Positions 43,713 to 52,685 of a stretch of 64,000 nucleotides of DNA are shown here, in pieces; positions within the stretch are counted from its first letter, which is position 1, and each line of letters opens with the position of its first letter. Source of the stretch: Actinomycetospora sp. TBRC 11914 (GTDB taxonomy: Bacteria; Actinomycetota; Actinomycetes; Mycobacteriales; Pseudonocardiaceae); contig NZ_JABBND010000019.1 of assembly GCF_012933465.1 (NCBI RefSeq), positions 62,001 to 126,000 of the forward strand, written 5' to 3'. Made by a program: the position numbers and the translations under genes. The notes beneath the pieces were generated by a model that was given only the letters and a program-made list of their open reading frames with translations, was not told where the DNA came from and searched no databases.

Positions 43713-45184
43713 GCGCGGGGTCCTTCCGCGGCAGCCGCCGCGAGCACGGCGGGAGCGTCGGGCGCCGGGGCGGCGCGGGCTGGGAGCGGCTCGGGGTCGT
43801 CGGCGGGCACGGCCGCGCGCAGCGCCGCGAGGAGGGCGAGGGGCACGTAGAGGAACAGGTCGGTCAGGTGGTTCTCGATCGAGCACACGACCAGCCAGGT
43901 GGCCACCGCGAGCGCGAGCGCGGCCACGAGTCCGGGCGGCACGGCCGGGTCGGGGTGGCGCAGGAGCGTGCGCACGTCGACCCCGAGCAGGACGAGCGCC
44001 GCGAGGAAGCCGAGCAGCAGCAGCGCGCCGCCGCTGGCGAGCAGCTGCAGGTAGATGTCGTGGCCCTGCAGCGCGACCTCGAGGCCGATCCCGTGCAGCG
44101 GGGAGACGAGGAAGTCCTGCCACGCCTGCGCCCCGATGCCGGCCCGCACGGCGTCGCTGGCGTCCGCGCTCGCTGCGTCGGCGAACCGCAGCCGCTCGCC
44201 GACGTCGCCGAGCAGGGCGGGGACCGCCGCGAGCGCCAGCACGACCGCGAGCGCTGCCGCCCCGAGCAGCGCGAGCGCGAGCCGGCGGGTGCGCGCGGAG
44301 CACAGGAGCACGGCCAGGGCGGCGAGGACCGCGCCGACGAGCGCGCCCCGGGACGCCGAGACCACCAGCCCGCCCGCGTCGGCGCCGAGGCACACGGCCG
44401 CGGCGACCCGGGGCGCGACCGGCCCGGTCCGCACCAGCCGCCACACGGCCCAGGGCACGGTGATCGCGGCCGCGACCGCGACGTGGTTCGGCTGCACCGA
44501 GAGGCCGGCCTGCCGACCCCCGACGTCGACGTAGGGCAGGATCGCGGCGGAGAGGTGGCTCAGCCCGAGCTCGTCGGTCACCGCGACGCCGGCGCTGATC
44601 GACGCCCCGAGGGTCCAGGCGTCCGCGAGACGCGCGACGAGCCAAAGGCGCCCGTGGCAGGCGGCGGCCACCACGACCGGAAGCACCACCGCGGCCACCA
44701 GCCACTGCAGGCCCTGCACGGCGCTGATCCCGCCGACCTCCGAGATCGGGGGCGAGGCGAAGGCCCCGTCCCCGACGTAGCGCGACGCGAAGTAGGCCCC
44801 GTCCGGCGGCAGGAACCAGGTGAGGACCGCGACGAGCGCGATGCTCCCCCCGAGGACCACCACCCACGGCCGCATCCGCAGCGGCGTGCGCCCGGCCAGC
44901 ACCGGCACCGCCAGGAGCGCGGTGGCGCCGAGGAGGAGGGCCGGCGCGAGCTTGATCCCGGCGACCGACACCGCGTTCCACGGTGCGGTCCCCACCGCCG
45001 CGAGCAGGAGCAGCACCCCGAGCTCCTCGGGACCACGCAGCACGCCGAGCACGACGAGCGCACCGAGCGCGACGACGCCGACGGCGACCGTCCCCACGCC
45101 CACGCCGCCGAGGGCGGCGAGCAGGACGGCGGCGGGGCAGATCACGGCGGTCACCGCGACCACGGCCGCCGGACCGCGGATCAC
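43709..45184 (-). CDS. O-antigen ligase/polymerase-like membrane protein (Wzy-type)
   Basis: A 491-aa polytopic protein with about 11-12 TM helices. The conserved loop segment reads SVQPNHVAVAAAITVPWAVW, followed by VVSASRGALVGAVLAAL (typical S-R-G of WaaL/Wzy proteins) and the SPLHGIGLEVALQGHDIYLQ motif (HxxxL...GH). It would polymerise lipid-linked repeat units at the outer face of the membrane. GTG start in a GTGA overlap with the methyltransferase gene. Followed by ATGA-type coupling to the BY-kinase. Confidence 0.9.
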   Translation of the reverse strand: MIRGPAAVVAVTAVICPAAVLLAALGGVGVGTVAVGVVALGALVVLGVLRGPEELGVLLLLAAVGTAPWNAVSVAGIKLAPALLLGATALLAVPVLAGRTPLRMRPWVVVLGGSIALVAVLTWFLPPDGAYFASRYVGDGAFASPPISEVGGISAVQGLQWLVAAVVLPVVVAAACHGRLWLVARLADAWTLGASISAGVAVTDELGLSHLSAAILPYVDVGGRQAGLSVQPNHVAVAAAITVPWAVWRLVRTGPVAPRVAAAVCLGADAGGLVVSASRGALVGAVLAALAVLLCSARTRRLALALLGAAALAVVLALAAVPALLGDVGERLRFADAASADASDAVRAGIGAQAWQDFLVSPLHGIGLEVALQGHDIYLQLLASGGALLLLGFLAALVLLGVDVRTLLRHPDPAVPPGLVAALALAVATWLVVCSIENHLTDLFLYVPLALLAALRAAVPADDPEPLPARAAPAPDAPAVLAAAAAEGPRA

Positions 45185-45939
45185 CCCTCGTCACCCCGCT
45201 TGCGCAGGAACACGAGGTGCATCGAGCGCACGGGCGGCGGGGTCAGCGCGGCGAGCCCGGACAGCAGCGACCACGCGACGCGGGAGCCGCCCGCGTAGGC
45301 GGGCTCGCTCTCGTGGGTGTAGCCGTGGTGGTCGAAGCGCGACGTCGGGAACGCCCGCCGCAGCGCCGCGGGGGTGTTCATCCGGTAGCGCGTCGGGAAC
45401 GTGTCCCGCTCCTGCTTCGTCGGCTGGACCCGGGCGAGGACGGCGTCGTGCAGGCGGTTCGGCACCAGGCGGGCGGGCACCGCGATGGCCCCCCACCGGT
45501 TCGGGGTCCGCGCGCAGATCCAGCCGCCCGGGCGCAGCACGCGGTCGAGCTCGGCCCCGGCCCACGCCGGGTCGTCCACGTGCTCGAAGGTGAAGTCCGA
45601 GACGACGAGGTCCACCGACGCGTCCGCGACGGGCAGCGCCTCGCCCGAGGTGATCACGTGGGCCTCGTCGACGGCGGGGTTCTCGAGGACCACCGGGTCG
45701 ACGTCGAGGCCGATGACCCGCGCGGCCTTGCCCCGCAGGTCCTGGAGGTCCCGCCGGAAGGGCAGCTCCTCCTCCCGGAACCGGCCGCGGCCCGCGCCGA
45801 GGTCGACGACGACGTCGTCGGGCGCGAGCAGGGCGTTGACCCGCAGGTAGAACTCGACGGTGCCGTCGAGGCGGGAGTAGCCGCCGGCGGCGATCTCCGG
45901 CCAGAGCCGGCGACGGTGACGTTGCAGGGCCTGGGACAC
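45181..45939 (-). CDS. Class I SAM-dependent methyltransferase
   Basis: A 252-aa Methyltransf_11-type enzyme: SAM motif I VVVDLGAGRGRF (about 43-54), acidic IGLDVDPVVLENP, post-motif SVDLVVSDFTFEHVDDP, and ELDRVLRPGGWICARTPN. Commonly found modifying sugar residues in polysaccharide loci. GTG start 1 bp after the upstream acyltransferase stop. Fully embedded in the operon. Confidence 0.92.
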   Translation of the reverse strand: MSQALQRHRRRLWPEIAAGGYSRLDGTVEFYLRVNALLAPDDVVVDLGAGRGRFREEELPFRRDLQDLRGKAARVIGLDVDPVVLENPAVDEAHVITSGEALPVADASVDLVVSDFTFEHVDDPAWAGAELDRVLRPGGWICARTPNRWGAIAVPARLVPNRLHDAVLARVQPTKQERDTFPTRYRMNTPAALRRAFPTSRFDHHGYTHESEPAYAGGSRVAWSLLSGLAALTPPPVRSMHLVFLRKRGDEG

Positions 45940-45940
45940 G

Positions 45941-47080
45941 TCAGGGACCGACCTCTCCGAGCAGCGCGGGCGTCGCGGTAGGCGCCGCGTCCAGGACGGC
46001 GTCCAGGGCGTCCGCCACGGTCCGCGGCGCGAACGCGGCGGCGTTCACCACGCAGGCGACGTGCAGCACGTCGCCGAGCCGGGTGAGGTGGACCCCGATC
46101 CGGTGGCCCCAGACCGGGACGAGGCCGGCCGCGACGCGGCGGGGCCCGACGCCCCACGGCAGGTCCTCCCACTCGCCGACCCGGCCGCGGTCGGACCACC
46201 CCAGGGTCGGCCAGCCCTCGCGCAGCGCCGTCGGGGCCACGGTCCGGACGTGGCCGCGGGCGCGTCCGGCGAGGTAGCGCACGAGCGGTTCGCCGCCGTC
46301 GACGGCGAGGCGCCGTTCCCGGTCCAGCACCGCCGGGTCCGGGTCGGGCGTGAGGCGGAGCAGGGCCACGAGGTTCCCGCCCTGCCGGTGCTCGCCCAGG
46401 TAGCGGCGCAGATCGACCGGCATCGACACCACCTCCGGCCCGATGCCGCGCGCGCCGAGCTCGCCGACCAGCCCCGCCAGCAGGACGGCGGAGAGGGTGA
46501 CCCCGGGGTGGTCACGGTCGCGCCGCGCGCGCAGCGCCCCCACCGGCACCGCCCGGGTGAGCAGGACCGGCGCGTCCGGGGTGGGCGCCGGGTCGCCCGG
46601 TCCGGCCGGGCGCGGGTCGGGCCGGCGCAGCGCGGAGACCAGCCGCCGGGGGTGTCGGCCCCAGCAGGCGGCGGCCGCCCGGACGACGCGCAGCCGGGGC
46701 GCGGGGCGCAGGCCCGGCAGGAGGAACGGGGAGCCCCCGGGCGCCAGCAGGTCGTGCACGAGCGCCCGGGAGGTGCGGGCGTCCCCGATGCCGTGGCTGT
46801 GCACCACCGCGACGTCCCGCGGCCCCACCAGGACCCGGACCGGCGGACCCGACCACGGCCGTCCGCCCGCCTCCAGGGCCGCCGCGGTGAGGTCGTCGTC
46901 GACGACGGTCGTGACCGGCCCGGGCCGGTCGCGCCACCACGAGCCGGGAGGCATCGCCTCCAGCAGGGCGGTGTGGCGGCGCTCGACGTCGTCGGGGTCG
47001 GGCGCGAGCGGGCCCAGCACGGTGGTGACCTGCGCGCCCGCCCAGCAGGGGTCGAAGGCGGGTCCCCGCTCAGATCGCAC
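45941..47080 (-). CDS. Condensation/WS-DGAT-fold acyltransferase
   Basis: A 379-aa protein of the CoA-dependent acyltransferase superfamily (condensation, PapA, WS/DGAT). The catalytic site is seen as VVHSHGIGDARTSRALVHDL (H-S-H-x3-D), a variant of HHxxxDG. Later there is GVTLSAVLLAGLVGELG and MPVDLRRYLGEHRQGGNLVA, the usual DFGWG-side lobe. GTG 47080 has GGGAG 7 nt upstream and overlaps the FkbM gene by 11 bp. It may acylate the repeat-unit sugar, or a lipid such as in trehalose/PapA-type glycolipids. Confidence 0.82.
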   Translation of the reverse strand: MRSERGPAFDPCWAGAQVTTVLGPLAPDPDDVERRHTALLEAMPPGSWWRDRPGPVTTVVDDDLTAAALEAGGRPWSGPPVRVLVGPRDVAVVHSHGIGDARTSRALVHDLLAPGGSPFLLPGLRPAPRLRVVRAAAACWGRHPRRLVSALRRPDPRPAGPGDPAPTPDAPVLLTRAVPVGALRARRDRDHPGVTLSAVLLAGLVGELGARGIGPEVVSMPVDLRRYLGEHRQGGNLVALLRLTPDPDPAVLDRERRLAVDGGEPLVRYLAGRARGHVRTVAPTALREGWPTLGWSDRGRVGEWEDLPWGVGPRRVAAGLVPVWGHRIGVHLTRLGDVLHVACVVNAAAFAPRTVADALDAVLDAAPTATPALLGEVGP

Positions 47081-48029
47081 CGCGACGCTCCCGGGGCACG
47101 AGCAGTACGTCGCGGTCGCGCGGGGCGGTGAGCTCCGCGGGCGACATCTCCGGGAGGTCGCCGGTGGGGTGGACCGCGGTCCAGCCGTCGGCGAGGAGCT
47201 CCGCGATGACCCGGTGGAGCCGGGCCGCGCCGGCCAGCACCTCGACCAGGACGATCGGCCGGCTGCGCCGTACCTCGTCGGCGGCCGCCTCCAGCACCGT
47301 GGCCTCGGAGCCCTCGATGTCGAGCTTGACCAGGTCGCGGCCGGCGAACAGCTCGGCCGCGGGCACCGTCGGCACCCGCACCGACGTCGTGGCCGCCCGG
47401 TGCCCGACCTGCTCGGTGCCCTCCCGCAGGAAGGAGCCGGTCGGCGCGGTCTGGTGCGACTCCTGGTCGGGGAAGGCGAGCTCGACCTCGTCGGGCCCGT
47501 GGGCGCCGACGACGGCGGCCTCGACGACATCGACCCCGGAGAGCCCGTTCAGCGCGAGGTTGTGCCGGGCGACGGCGGCCGCCTCGGGGGCCGGCTCGAC
47601 CGCGGTGTAGCGCCCGGGGCAGGCGCGCGCCCCCACCACCGAGTAGTAGCCCACATTCGCGCCGAGCTCGAGGACGTCGCGCGCCCCGGCGCACAGCCTG
47701 CGCCAGCACTGCGCCTCGGCCTGCTCGTAGCCGGCCTCGCCGTACCACCACAGCACGCGCTCCAGTCGGGTGCCGGCGACGACGAGCCGCTCCCCCTCGC
47801 CCCCGGGCACCTCGACCCACTCGGCGTCGAGCGACCGGTAGTAGAGCACCCGCGCCGGCACCCGCCACGTCGGCGACCGGACCCCGTCGGCGTCGATCCA
47901 CCGGTCGTGCACCAGGGCGACGGCCTTGTCCGGCACCACCCGCAGGCCCGCGTCGAGCGAGCGGCGCGCGAGCACGCGCGCCCGCCGCAGGGGCCCCAGC
48001 CGCTGCGGGGTGTTCAGGAAATCGATCAC
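47070..48029 (-). CDS. FkbM-family methyltransferase
   Basis: A 319-aa protein. SAM motif I DVLELGANVGYYSVVGARAC (about 117-136), TAVEPAPEAAAVARHNLALN, and the FkbM signature LVKLDIEGSEATVLEAAADE. The first about 95 residues are variable and may contact the sugar acceptor. O-methylation of the polysaccharide or its anchor is the likely role. GTG start with AGGAGG 5 nt upstream and a GTGA overlap with the flippase gene. Confidence 0.92.
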   Translation of the reverse strand: MIDFLNTPQRLGPLRRARVLARRSLDAGLRVVPDKAVALVHDRWIDADGVRSPTWRVPARVLYYRSLDAEWVEVPGGEGERLVVAGTRLERVLWWYGEAGYEQAEAQCWRRLCAGARDVLELGANVGYYSVVGARACPGRYTAVEPAPEAAAVARHNLALNGLSGVDVVEAAVVGAHGPDEVELAFPDQESHQTAPTGSFLREGTEQVGHRAATTSVRVPTVPAAELFAGRDLVKLDIEGSEATVLEAAADEVRRSRPIVLVEVLAGAARLHRVIAELLADGWTAVHPTGDLPEMSPAELTAPRDRDVLLVPRERRGAI

Positions 48030-49243
48030 GGGGCCTCCTGGCGGACGGCGCGGCGGGCCACGATCTGGGCCCCGGCCAGCGCGACCGCGGTCGCGCCGGC
48101 GAGCCCCCAGGCGACACCGGTCACGCCGCCGCAGAGCAGCCCGAGCACCGCGCCGACGACGAGCATCACCATGCGAACGAGCTGGACCACGAAGACGGTG
48201 CGCCCGCGCCGCAGACCGCGGAGCAGGGCCTGGGCCGGGACCGTCAGCGCGGTGAGGACGCCCTGCACGGCGACGGGCACGACGAGCGGGGCGAACGCGG
48301 TGAACTGGCCGAAGAACACCGCCATGAGGGGTCCGTGCAGCGCGGCGACCAGCACGAGCCCGACGACGACCGGGCTGACCGCGACGAGCACCCGCACCGA
48401 CGCCGCGCGGAGCGCGGCGGACGAGGCGCGGGCCCGCACCATCACCGGGGTCACCAGCACGAGCAGCGCGCCGAGCACGACCAGGGCGGGCTGGTAGGCG
48501 AGCAGCTGGGCGGCCCGCAGCCCCCCGGCGTCCGTCGCGCCGAGGACCGACCCGGTGAGCAGCAGCACGAGGAACACCTCGGCCGAGCCGAGGACGGCGA
48601 CCACCGTGAACCACCCGGCGACGTCCCGGGTCGCGTGCACCCAGGGTCCCGGGCGGCGGGGGCGCACGTCGGCCGTGAGGACGAGCAGCGCCACCCCGGC
48701 GAGCGCGCCCGCGCCCCAGGACACGGCCAGTGCGCCGATACCGACCGGGGGCCCCAGCCAGAGCCACAGACCCAGGACCGCGAGCTGCACCAGCGCCCAC
48801 GCGACGTCGAGCAGCAGCGCCGAGCCGGGCCGGCGGTCGGCGAGGAAGACGTAGCGGCCGGCGTCCTGCAGCAGCGCGCCCGTGAGCCACGGCGCGAACA
48901 CCCGCAGCTCGGGCGGGCCGACGAGCGCCGCCGCGGCGCTGAGCACCAGGCCGATGACGAGCGTGAAGCCGATCGCCGAGCGCACGAGGGCGGCCCGGCG
49001 TTCGTCGTCGAGGGTCGGGAGGTGGACGAGCATCGTCGACCCGATGAGCCCGCGACCCGCGGCGAGCACGAGCGTCACCCCGGCGAACGCGAGCACGAAC
49101 GCCCCGAAGGCGTCCGGGTGCAGCAGCTGGGCGGCCAGGTAGGCGGTGACGACGTTGGTGGCGGCGTTGAGGCCCTGGCCCGTGATGCCGAACACCGGGC
49201 CGCGGACGCGCGAGAGCCGGGTGGCGACCGGTGTCGCCGACAC
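48026..49243 (-). CDS. Polysaccharide flippase (MOP/Wzx-like)
   Basis: A 405-aa polytopic membrane protein with about 12 TM helices. NAATNVVTAYLAAQLLHPDA near the start, helix 7-8 with GGLRAAQLLAYQPALVVLGA, and VQGVLTALTVPAQALLRGLR match the polysaccharide_synt/oligosaccharide flippase pattern. GTG 49243 chosen because GGGGGAG lies 8 nt upstream; 156 bp of frame further upstream is not protein-like. First gene of the seven-gene operon, divergent from tagD across 255 bp that should hold both promoters. Confidence 0.9.
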   Translation of the reverse strand: MSATPVATRLSRVRGPVFGITGQGLNAATNVVTAYLAAQLLHPDAFGAFVLAFAGVTLVLAAGRGLIGSTMLVHLPTLDDERRAALVRSAIGFTLVIGLVLSAAAALVGPPELRVFAPWLTGALLQDAGRYVFLADRRPGSALLLDVAWALVQLAVLGLWLWLGPPVGIGALAVSWGAGALAGVALLVLTADVRPRRPGPWVHATRDVAGWFTVVAVLGSAEVFLVLLLTGSVLGATDAGGLRAAQLLAYQPALVVLGALLVLVTPVMVRARASSAALRAASVRVLVAVSPVVVGLVLVAALHGPLMAVFFGQFTAFAPLVVPVAVQGVLTALTVPAQALLRGLRRGRTVFVVQLVRMVMLVVGAVLGLLCGGVTGVAWGLAGATAVALAGAQIVARRAVRQEAP

Positions 49244-49498
49244 GACCTGCTCCCCCGCGGCCACTGGTGACGTGCCCTCCCCCCGGGGCGGGGACGGCTG
49301 GTGGCGCGTCGCGTTCCCCCGGAGGGAGGGTGCGCGCCGGGGCCGTCCGGCCCCGTCGGCGAGGAGTATGCCGAGGCGTCGTGACGCCCTGAGCACCACC
49401 CGTCACCGCCCGCGACCGCACCGCCGTCCCCGGGCGGCTCGTCGCAGCCCGGTCGCGTGGTAGTACGGTCCGCCCACTCGTCGGCTCGAGGGGGGATC

Positions 49499-49948
49499 GT
49501 GCGACGCCGGGTCATCACCTTCGGGACGTTCGACCTGTTCCACGTCGGCCACCTGCTCCTGCTCGAGCGGGCCGCCGCCCGGGGTGACGAGCTCGTCGTC
49601 GGCGTCGCGACCGACGCGCAGACGCGCCGGCGCAAGGGCCGCGACCCGGTGTTCCCGCAGGACCACCGGATGGCGATCGTGGCGGCGGTCCGGTGCGTCG
49701 CCGCGGTCTTCCCGGAGCACCGGTTCGAGGACAAGCACCGCCACATCGCCGACCGGGGCGCCTCCGTGCTGGTGATGGGCGACGATTGGGCCGGCCACTT
49801 CGACCACCTCGCGCGGCTCTGCGAGGTGGTCTACGTCCCTCGCACTCCCGCGATCTCGACGACGGCGACCATCGCGGCCATCGCCGAGCGCGGCCTCGCC
49901 CCCGGCAGTGCCCCCGAGGTCCCGGTCGCGGGGGTGGTCGCGCGGTGA
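49499..49948 (+). CDS. Glycerol-3-phosphate cytidylyltransferase-like protein (TagD-type)
   Basis: A 149-aa nucleotidyltransferase. ITFGTFDLFHVGHLLLLERA contains the HxGH motif; RTPAISTTATIA corresponds to the RTxGISTT motif of CTP-dependent cytidylyltransferases. It should form CDP-glycerol or a related CDP-polyol. The GTG start has GAGGGGGG 3-4 nt upstream. The next gene starts in a GTGA overlap and encodes the enzyme that would use the CDP-activated product. Confidence 0.9.
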   Translation: MRRRVITFGTFDLFHVGHLLLLERAAARGDELVVGVATDAQTRRRKGRDPVFPQDHRMAIVAAVRCVAAVFPEHRFEDKHRHIADRGASVLVMGDDWAGHFDHLARLCEVVYVPRTPAISTTATIAAIAERGLAPGSAPEVPVAGVVAR

Positions 49949-51195
49949 CGGCGGGCGGCCTGCTGGCCCGTCGGCGCCGGTCGGGCACGCCCGGCGGCGG
50001 GTCCGAGCCGCGCGGGCGGCGGCTCGCGGCCCGCGTCGTTCGCGTCCTCAACCGGCTCGTGCCGTCGGCGGCCGACCGCTGGGCCCTGGTCGGGGTGCCC
50101 GACGTCGAGGACGGGCTGGTCGCGGTGGCCGCCGACCTGGTGTCGCGGGGGCTGTCCGTCACCCTGCTCACGGCTGCCGACGCGGTGCCCGCCGGGCACC
50201 ACCCGCCCGAGGTGCGGATGGTGCGGCGCGACCGCCTCGCGGGGCTGTGGGCCTTCGTGCGCGCCGGCGTCGTCGTCACCACCCACGGCGTCTACGACCA
50301 CACGCCCGCCGGGCGGGGGCAGACGCTCGTGTACACGTGGCACGGGGAGTCGCTCGGCAAGCGCGCCGAGTGCCTCCTCGGGCTGCCCGCGAAGCCCGAC
50401 GGTCTCGCCCCGGTCCTCTCCGACCTCGGCGCGCTCGAGCGGTGCGCCGAGTTCGGCCTCCCCCCGGCGCGGGTGCCGGTGATCGGCGCCCCCCGCAACG
50501 ACCGCATGCTGCGCGCGGCCCGGCGGCCCGCCTCGCCGTGGCGGAAGCGCCTGACCGGCGCGCGCACCGTACTGATGTGGATGCCGACCTTCCGGGCCGG
50601 GCGGTCCGGGTGGCGCGAGCGCGTCGACGGCACCCGCGGCGACGCCGGCATGCCGTTCACCGCCGAGGAGCTGCGCCGGCTCGACGACCTCCTCCTCGCC
50701 CGCGACGCCTGCCTGCTGGTCAAGCTGCACCCGGTGGCGGCGGAGGGCTACGGGCTGGACACCCGCGCGATCGTGCCGGTCACCGACGCCGACCTGCTCT
50801 CCCAGGGGCTTACCGTCTACACCGCGCTGCCGCTGGTCGACGGGCTGGTCACCGACGTGTCGTCGATCTGGGTGGACCACCTGCTGCTCGACCGGCCGCA
50901 GGTCTTCGCCTTCCCCGACCTCGACGAGTACCGCGCGACCCGCGGGTTCGTGCTCGAGCCGTACGAGGCGTGGCTGCCCGGACCGGTCACGCGGACCGTG
51001 GAGGAGCTCGCGGACGCGGTCGGCGAGCTCGCGGCCGGCCGCGACCCGCACGCGGCGGCCCGGCGGGACGCCCGCCGCCGACTGCACCGCTTCACCGACG
51101 ACGGCGCCGCGACCCGTCTGGTCGATCTCGTGCTCGACACGCAGCGGGAGACGGGGAGCCGGCCCGGCCCGGGCTACTGTCCGCCCCGATGCTGA
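49945..51195 (+). CDS. CDP-glycerol glycerophosphotransferase-like protein
   Basis: A 416-aa protein with the GT-B-like TagF/TagB C-terminal domain. TTHGVYDHTPAGRGQTLVYT and YTWHGESLGKRAECLLG match the HG...WHGtplK region, VLMWMPTFRAGRSG the WaPTfR motif, CLLVKLHP the KlHP motif, and TDVSSIWVDHLLLDRPQVFA the tDYSSi-fDylll-rP motif. It probably adds polyol-phosphate units to a wall glycopolymer or exopolysaccharide. GTG start coupled to tagD. The 3' end overlaps the next gene by 7 bp. Confidence 0.9.
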   Translation: MTAGGLLARRRRSGTPGGGSEPRGRRLAARVVRVLNRLVPSAADRWALVGVPDVEDGLVAVAADLVSRGLSVTLLTAADAVPAGHHPPEVRMVRRDRLAGLWAFVRAGVVVTTHGVYDHTPAGRGQTLVYTWHGESLGKRAECLLGLPAKPDGLAPVLSDLGALERCAEFGLPPARVPVIGAPRNDRMLRAARRPASPWRKRLTGARTVLMWMPTFRAGRSGWRERVDGTRGDAGMPFTAEELRRLDDLLLARDACLLVKLHPVAAEGYGLDTRAIVPVTDADLLSQGLTVYTALPLVDGLVTDVSSIWVDHLLLDRPQVFAFPDLDEYRATRGFVLEPYEAWLPGPVTRTVEELADAVGELAAGRDPHAAARRDARRRLHRFTDDGAATRLVDLVLDTQRETGSRPGPGYCPPRC

Positions 51196-52604
51196 GCCGA
51201 CGCGGTGCGCTCGGGGCGCTGGCCGCCTCGGTCGGGCCCGCCGCACTGCTCACCGCGCCGGCGGCCTGCGCCCAGGAGAGCGACGCGACGCCGACCGGGG
51301 CGCCCACCGTCCTCGCCCCGGCTCCCTCGGGCGGAGACGACCTGCGGGCGCTGTCCGCCGCGCTCCCCCGCGCCGGGATCCTCGTCCTGCAGGCGGGCAC
51401 GTACCGGATCAGCGGGCGCCTGGCGCTCGGCTCGATGCAGGACCTCGTCGGCGCCGGCGGCAACCTCACCGGCGGCGCGGCGACCACGGTGCGCTGCACG
51501 GCGGCCGGGGCGGGGCTCGACATCACCGAGAGCGCCGGGATCTCCGGCAACCTGCTGGTCGACGGCGCCGGCGTCGCCACGGCCCCCGTCGTGCGCTCCC
51601 TGGGGACCAGTGGCGCCCAGCGCACGTTCCTCAACCTCGCCGTCCTGGCCAGCGCGGGCGACGGCCTCGCCGTGCACGGCGCCCAGAACGACACGTGGCT
51701 CGGCTGCGACGTCCAGGACTCGGCCCGCGACAACCTCGTGCTCGACCAGGGCGCGGGCGGTCACGCGTTCCTGCGCTGCGAGTTCAACGCGGCCGGGCGG
51801 TACGGCCTGCGCAGCGACGCGACGCTGCCCGGCGGGCCGTACGCCGTCCCCACCGACAACACCTTCGACCACTGCCTCTTCGAGCGGGAGCACTCGGGCA
51901 CCCGCACCGCGGTGAGCAGCGCCTACCTGGCCGCCTGCGACGCGCTGACGTTCACCGCGTGCAGCTTCTACGCCACCGCGGCCTCGACCGGGCCGCGGCT
52001 CGACGTCCGCAGCCCCGGCACCGTCACCGTCTCGGGCGGGCGGGTGCAGGGCGAGTCCGCGCAGGCCGGGGGGACCGGGCTGCGGGTGGTCGACGGGGCC
52101 CACGTCGTGCTCACCAACCAGGTGCGGTTCGAGAACCTGGCCACCGGCGTCGAGATCGTCTCCGGGAACCCGACCCTCGACGTCCTCGGCAACGTCTTCT
52201 GGAACGGCGTCGGCGCCCGCTACGGCGGCGGCGGCAACGCCGACGTGTCGGTCTCCTCGCCGGTCGACTCGTCGGTGCGCATCCGCCGGCAGGTCGCGGC
52301 CGGGGCCGCACTCGGGGTGTACGTCGAGGGTGAGCGCGGGCTGCGGCTGCAGCTGGGTTCCGACGGGAGCCTCGGGCTCGGCGACGGGTCGGGATACGTA
52401 CCGAAGGCCGAGCTCCGCGCGGGCGGACCCGGCGTGCTCTCGATGCCGCCCGGCCAGGTGGTGCAGACCGGCCGCGGGCCCTCGCCCGCCCGCCCGCCGG
52501 CGGCCGCCGTCGGGGCCGGTGCGCTCTTCTACGACACGACGCTGCGCCGCCCGGTCTGGTCCAACGGGACCGCGTGGACCGACGCGCTGGGCAACCCCGT
52601 ATAG
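51189..52604 (+). CDS. Tat-exported right-handed beta-helix protein
   Basis: A 471-aa secreted protein. The signal peptide contains SRRGALGALAAS (Tat-type twin Arg at 4-5) and ends near TAPAACAQ. Residues about 45-390 form parallel beta-helix coils with the spaced pattern of pectin-lyase/NosD proteins (LVGAGGNLTGGA, GISGNLLVDGAG, DNLVLDQGAG). The C-terminal 45 residues (GAGALFYDTTLRRPVWSNGT followed by AWTDALGNP) look like the short structural modules at the end of phage tail or surface fibres. It may bind, trim or modify the polymer at the cell surface. ATG overlapping the CDP-glycerol gene. Confidence 0.85.
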   Translation: MLSRRGALGALAASVGPAALLTAPAACAQESDATPTGAPTVLAPAPSGGDDLRALSAALPRAGILVLQAGTYRISGRLALGSMQDLVGAGGNLTGGAATTVRCTAAGAGLDITESAGISGNLLVDGAGVATAPVVRSLGTSGAQRTFLNLAVLASAGDGLAVHGAQNDTWLGCDVQDSARDNLVLDQGAGGHAFLRCEFNAAGRYGLRSDATLPGGPYAVPTDNTFDHCLFEREHSGTRTAVSSAYLAACDALTFTACSFYATAASTGPRLDVRSPGTVTVSGGRVQGESAQAGGTGLRVVDGAHVVLTNQVRFENLATGVEIVSGNPTLDVLGNVFWNGVGARYGGGGNADVSVSSPVDSSVRIRRQVAAGAALGVYVEGERGLRLQLGSDGSLGLGDGSGYVPKAELRAGGPGVLSMPPGQVVQTGRGPSPARPPAAAVGAGALFYDTTLRRPVWSNGTAWTDALGNPV

Positions 52605-52685
52605 GGGTTCCGAGCGATGGGCCCCATCGCTCGCTCTATCCGAGCGAAGGTGCCCCTCGCTCGACGGAGTCGCGGTCCCGGAACC
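52605..52685. terminator. Nested palindromic terminator, family B copy 3
   Basis: The whole 81-bp space between two convergent stop codons is structured. Outer arms are GGTTCCG (52606) and CGGAACC (52679). Inside are the perfect palindrome GAGCGATGGGCCCCATCGCTC (52612-52632) and the hairpin GAGCGAAGGTGCCCCTCGCTC (52642-52662). The TCTATCC spacer plus second hairpin repeats the unit at 2105-2132. Bidirectional terminator inferred from position and symmetry. Confidence 0.75.
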
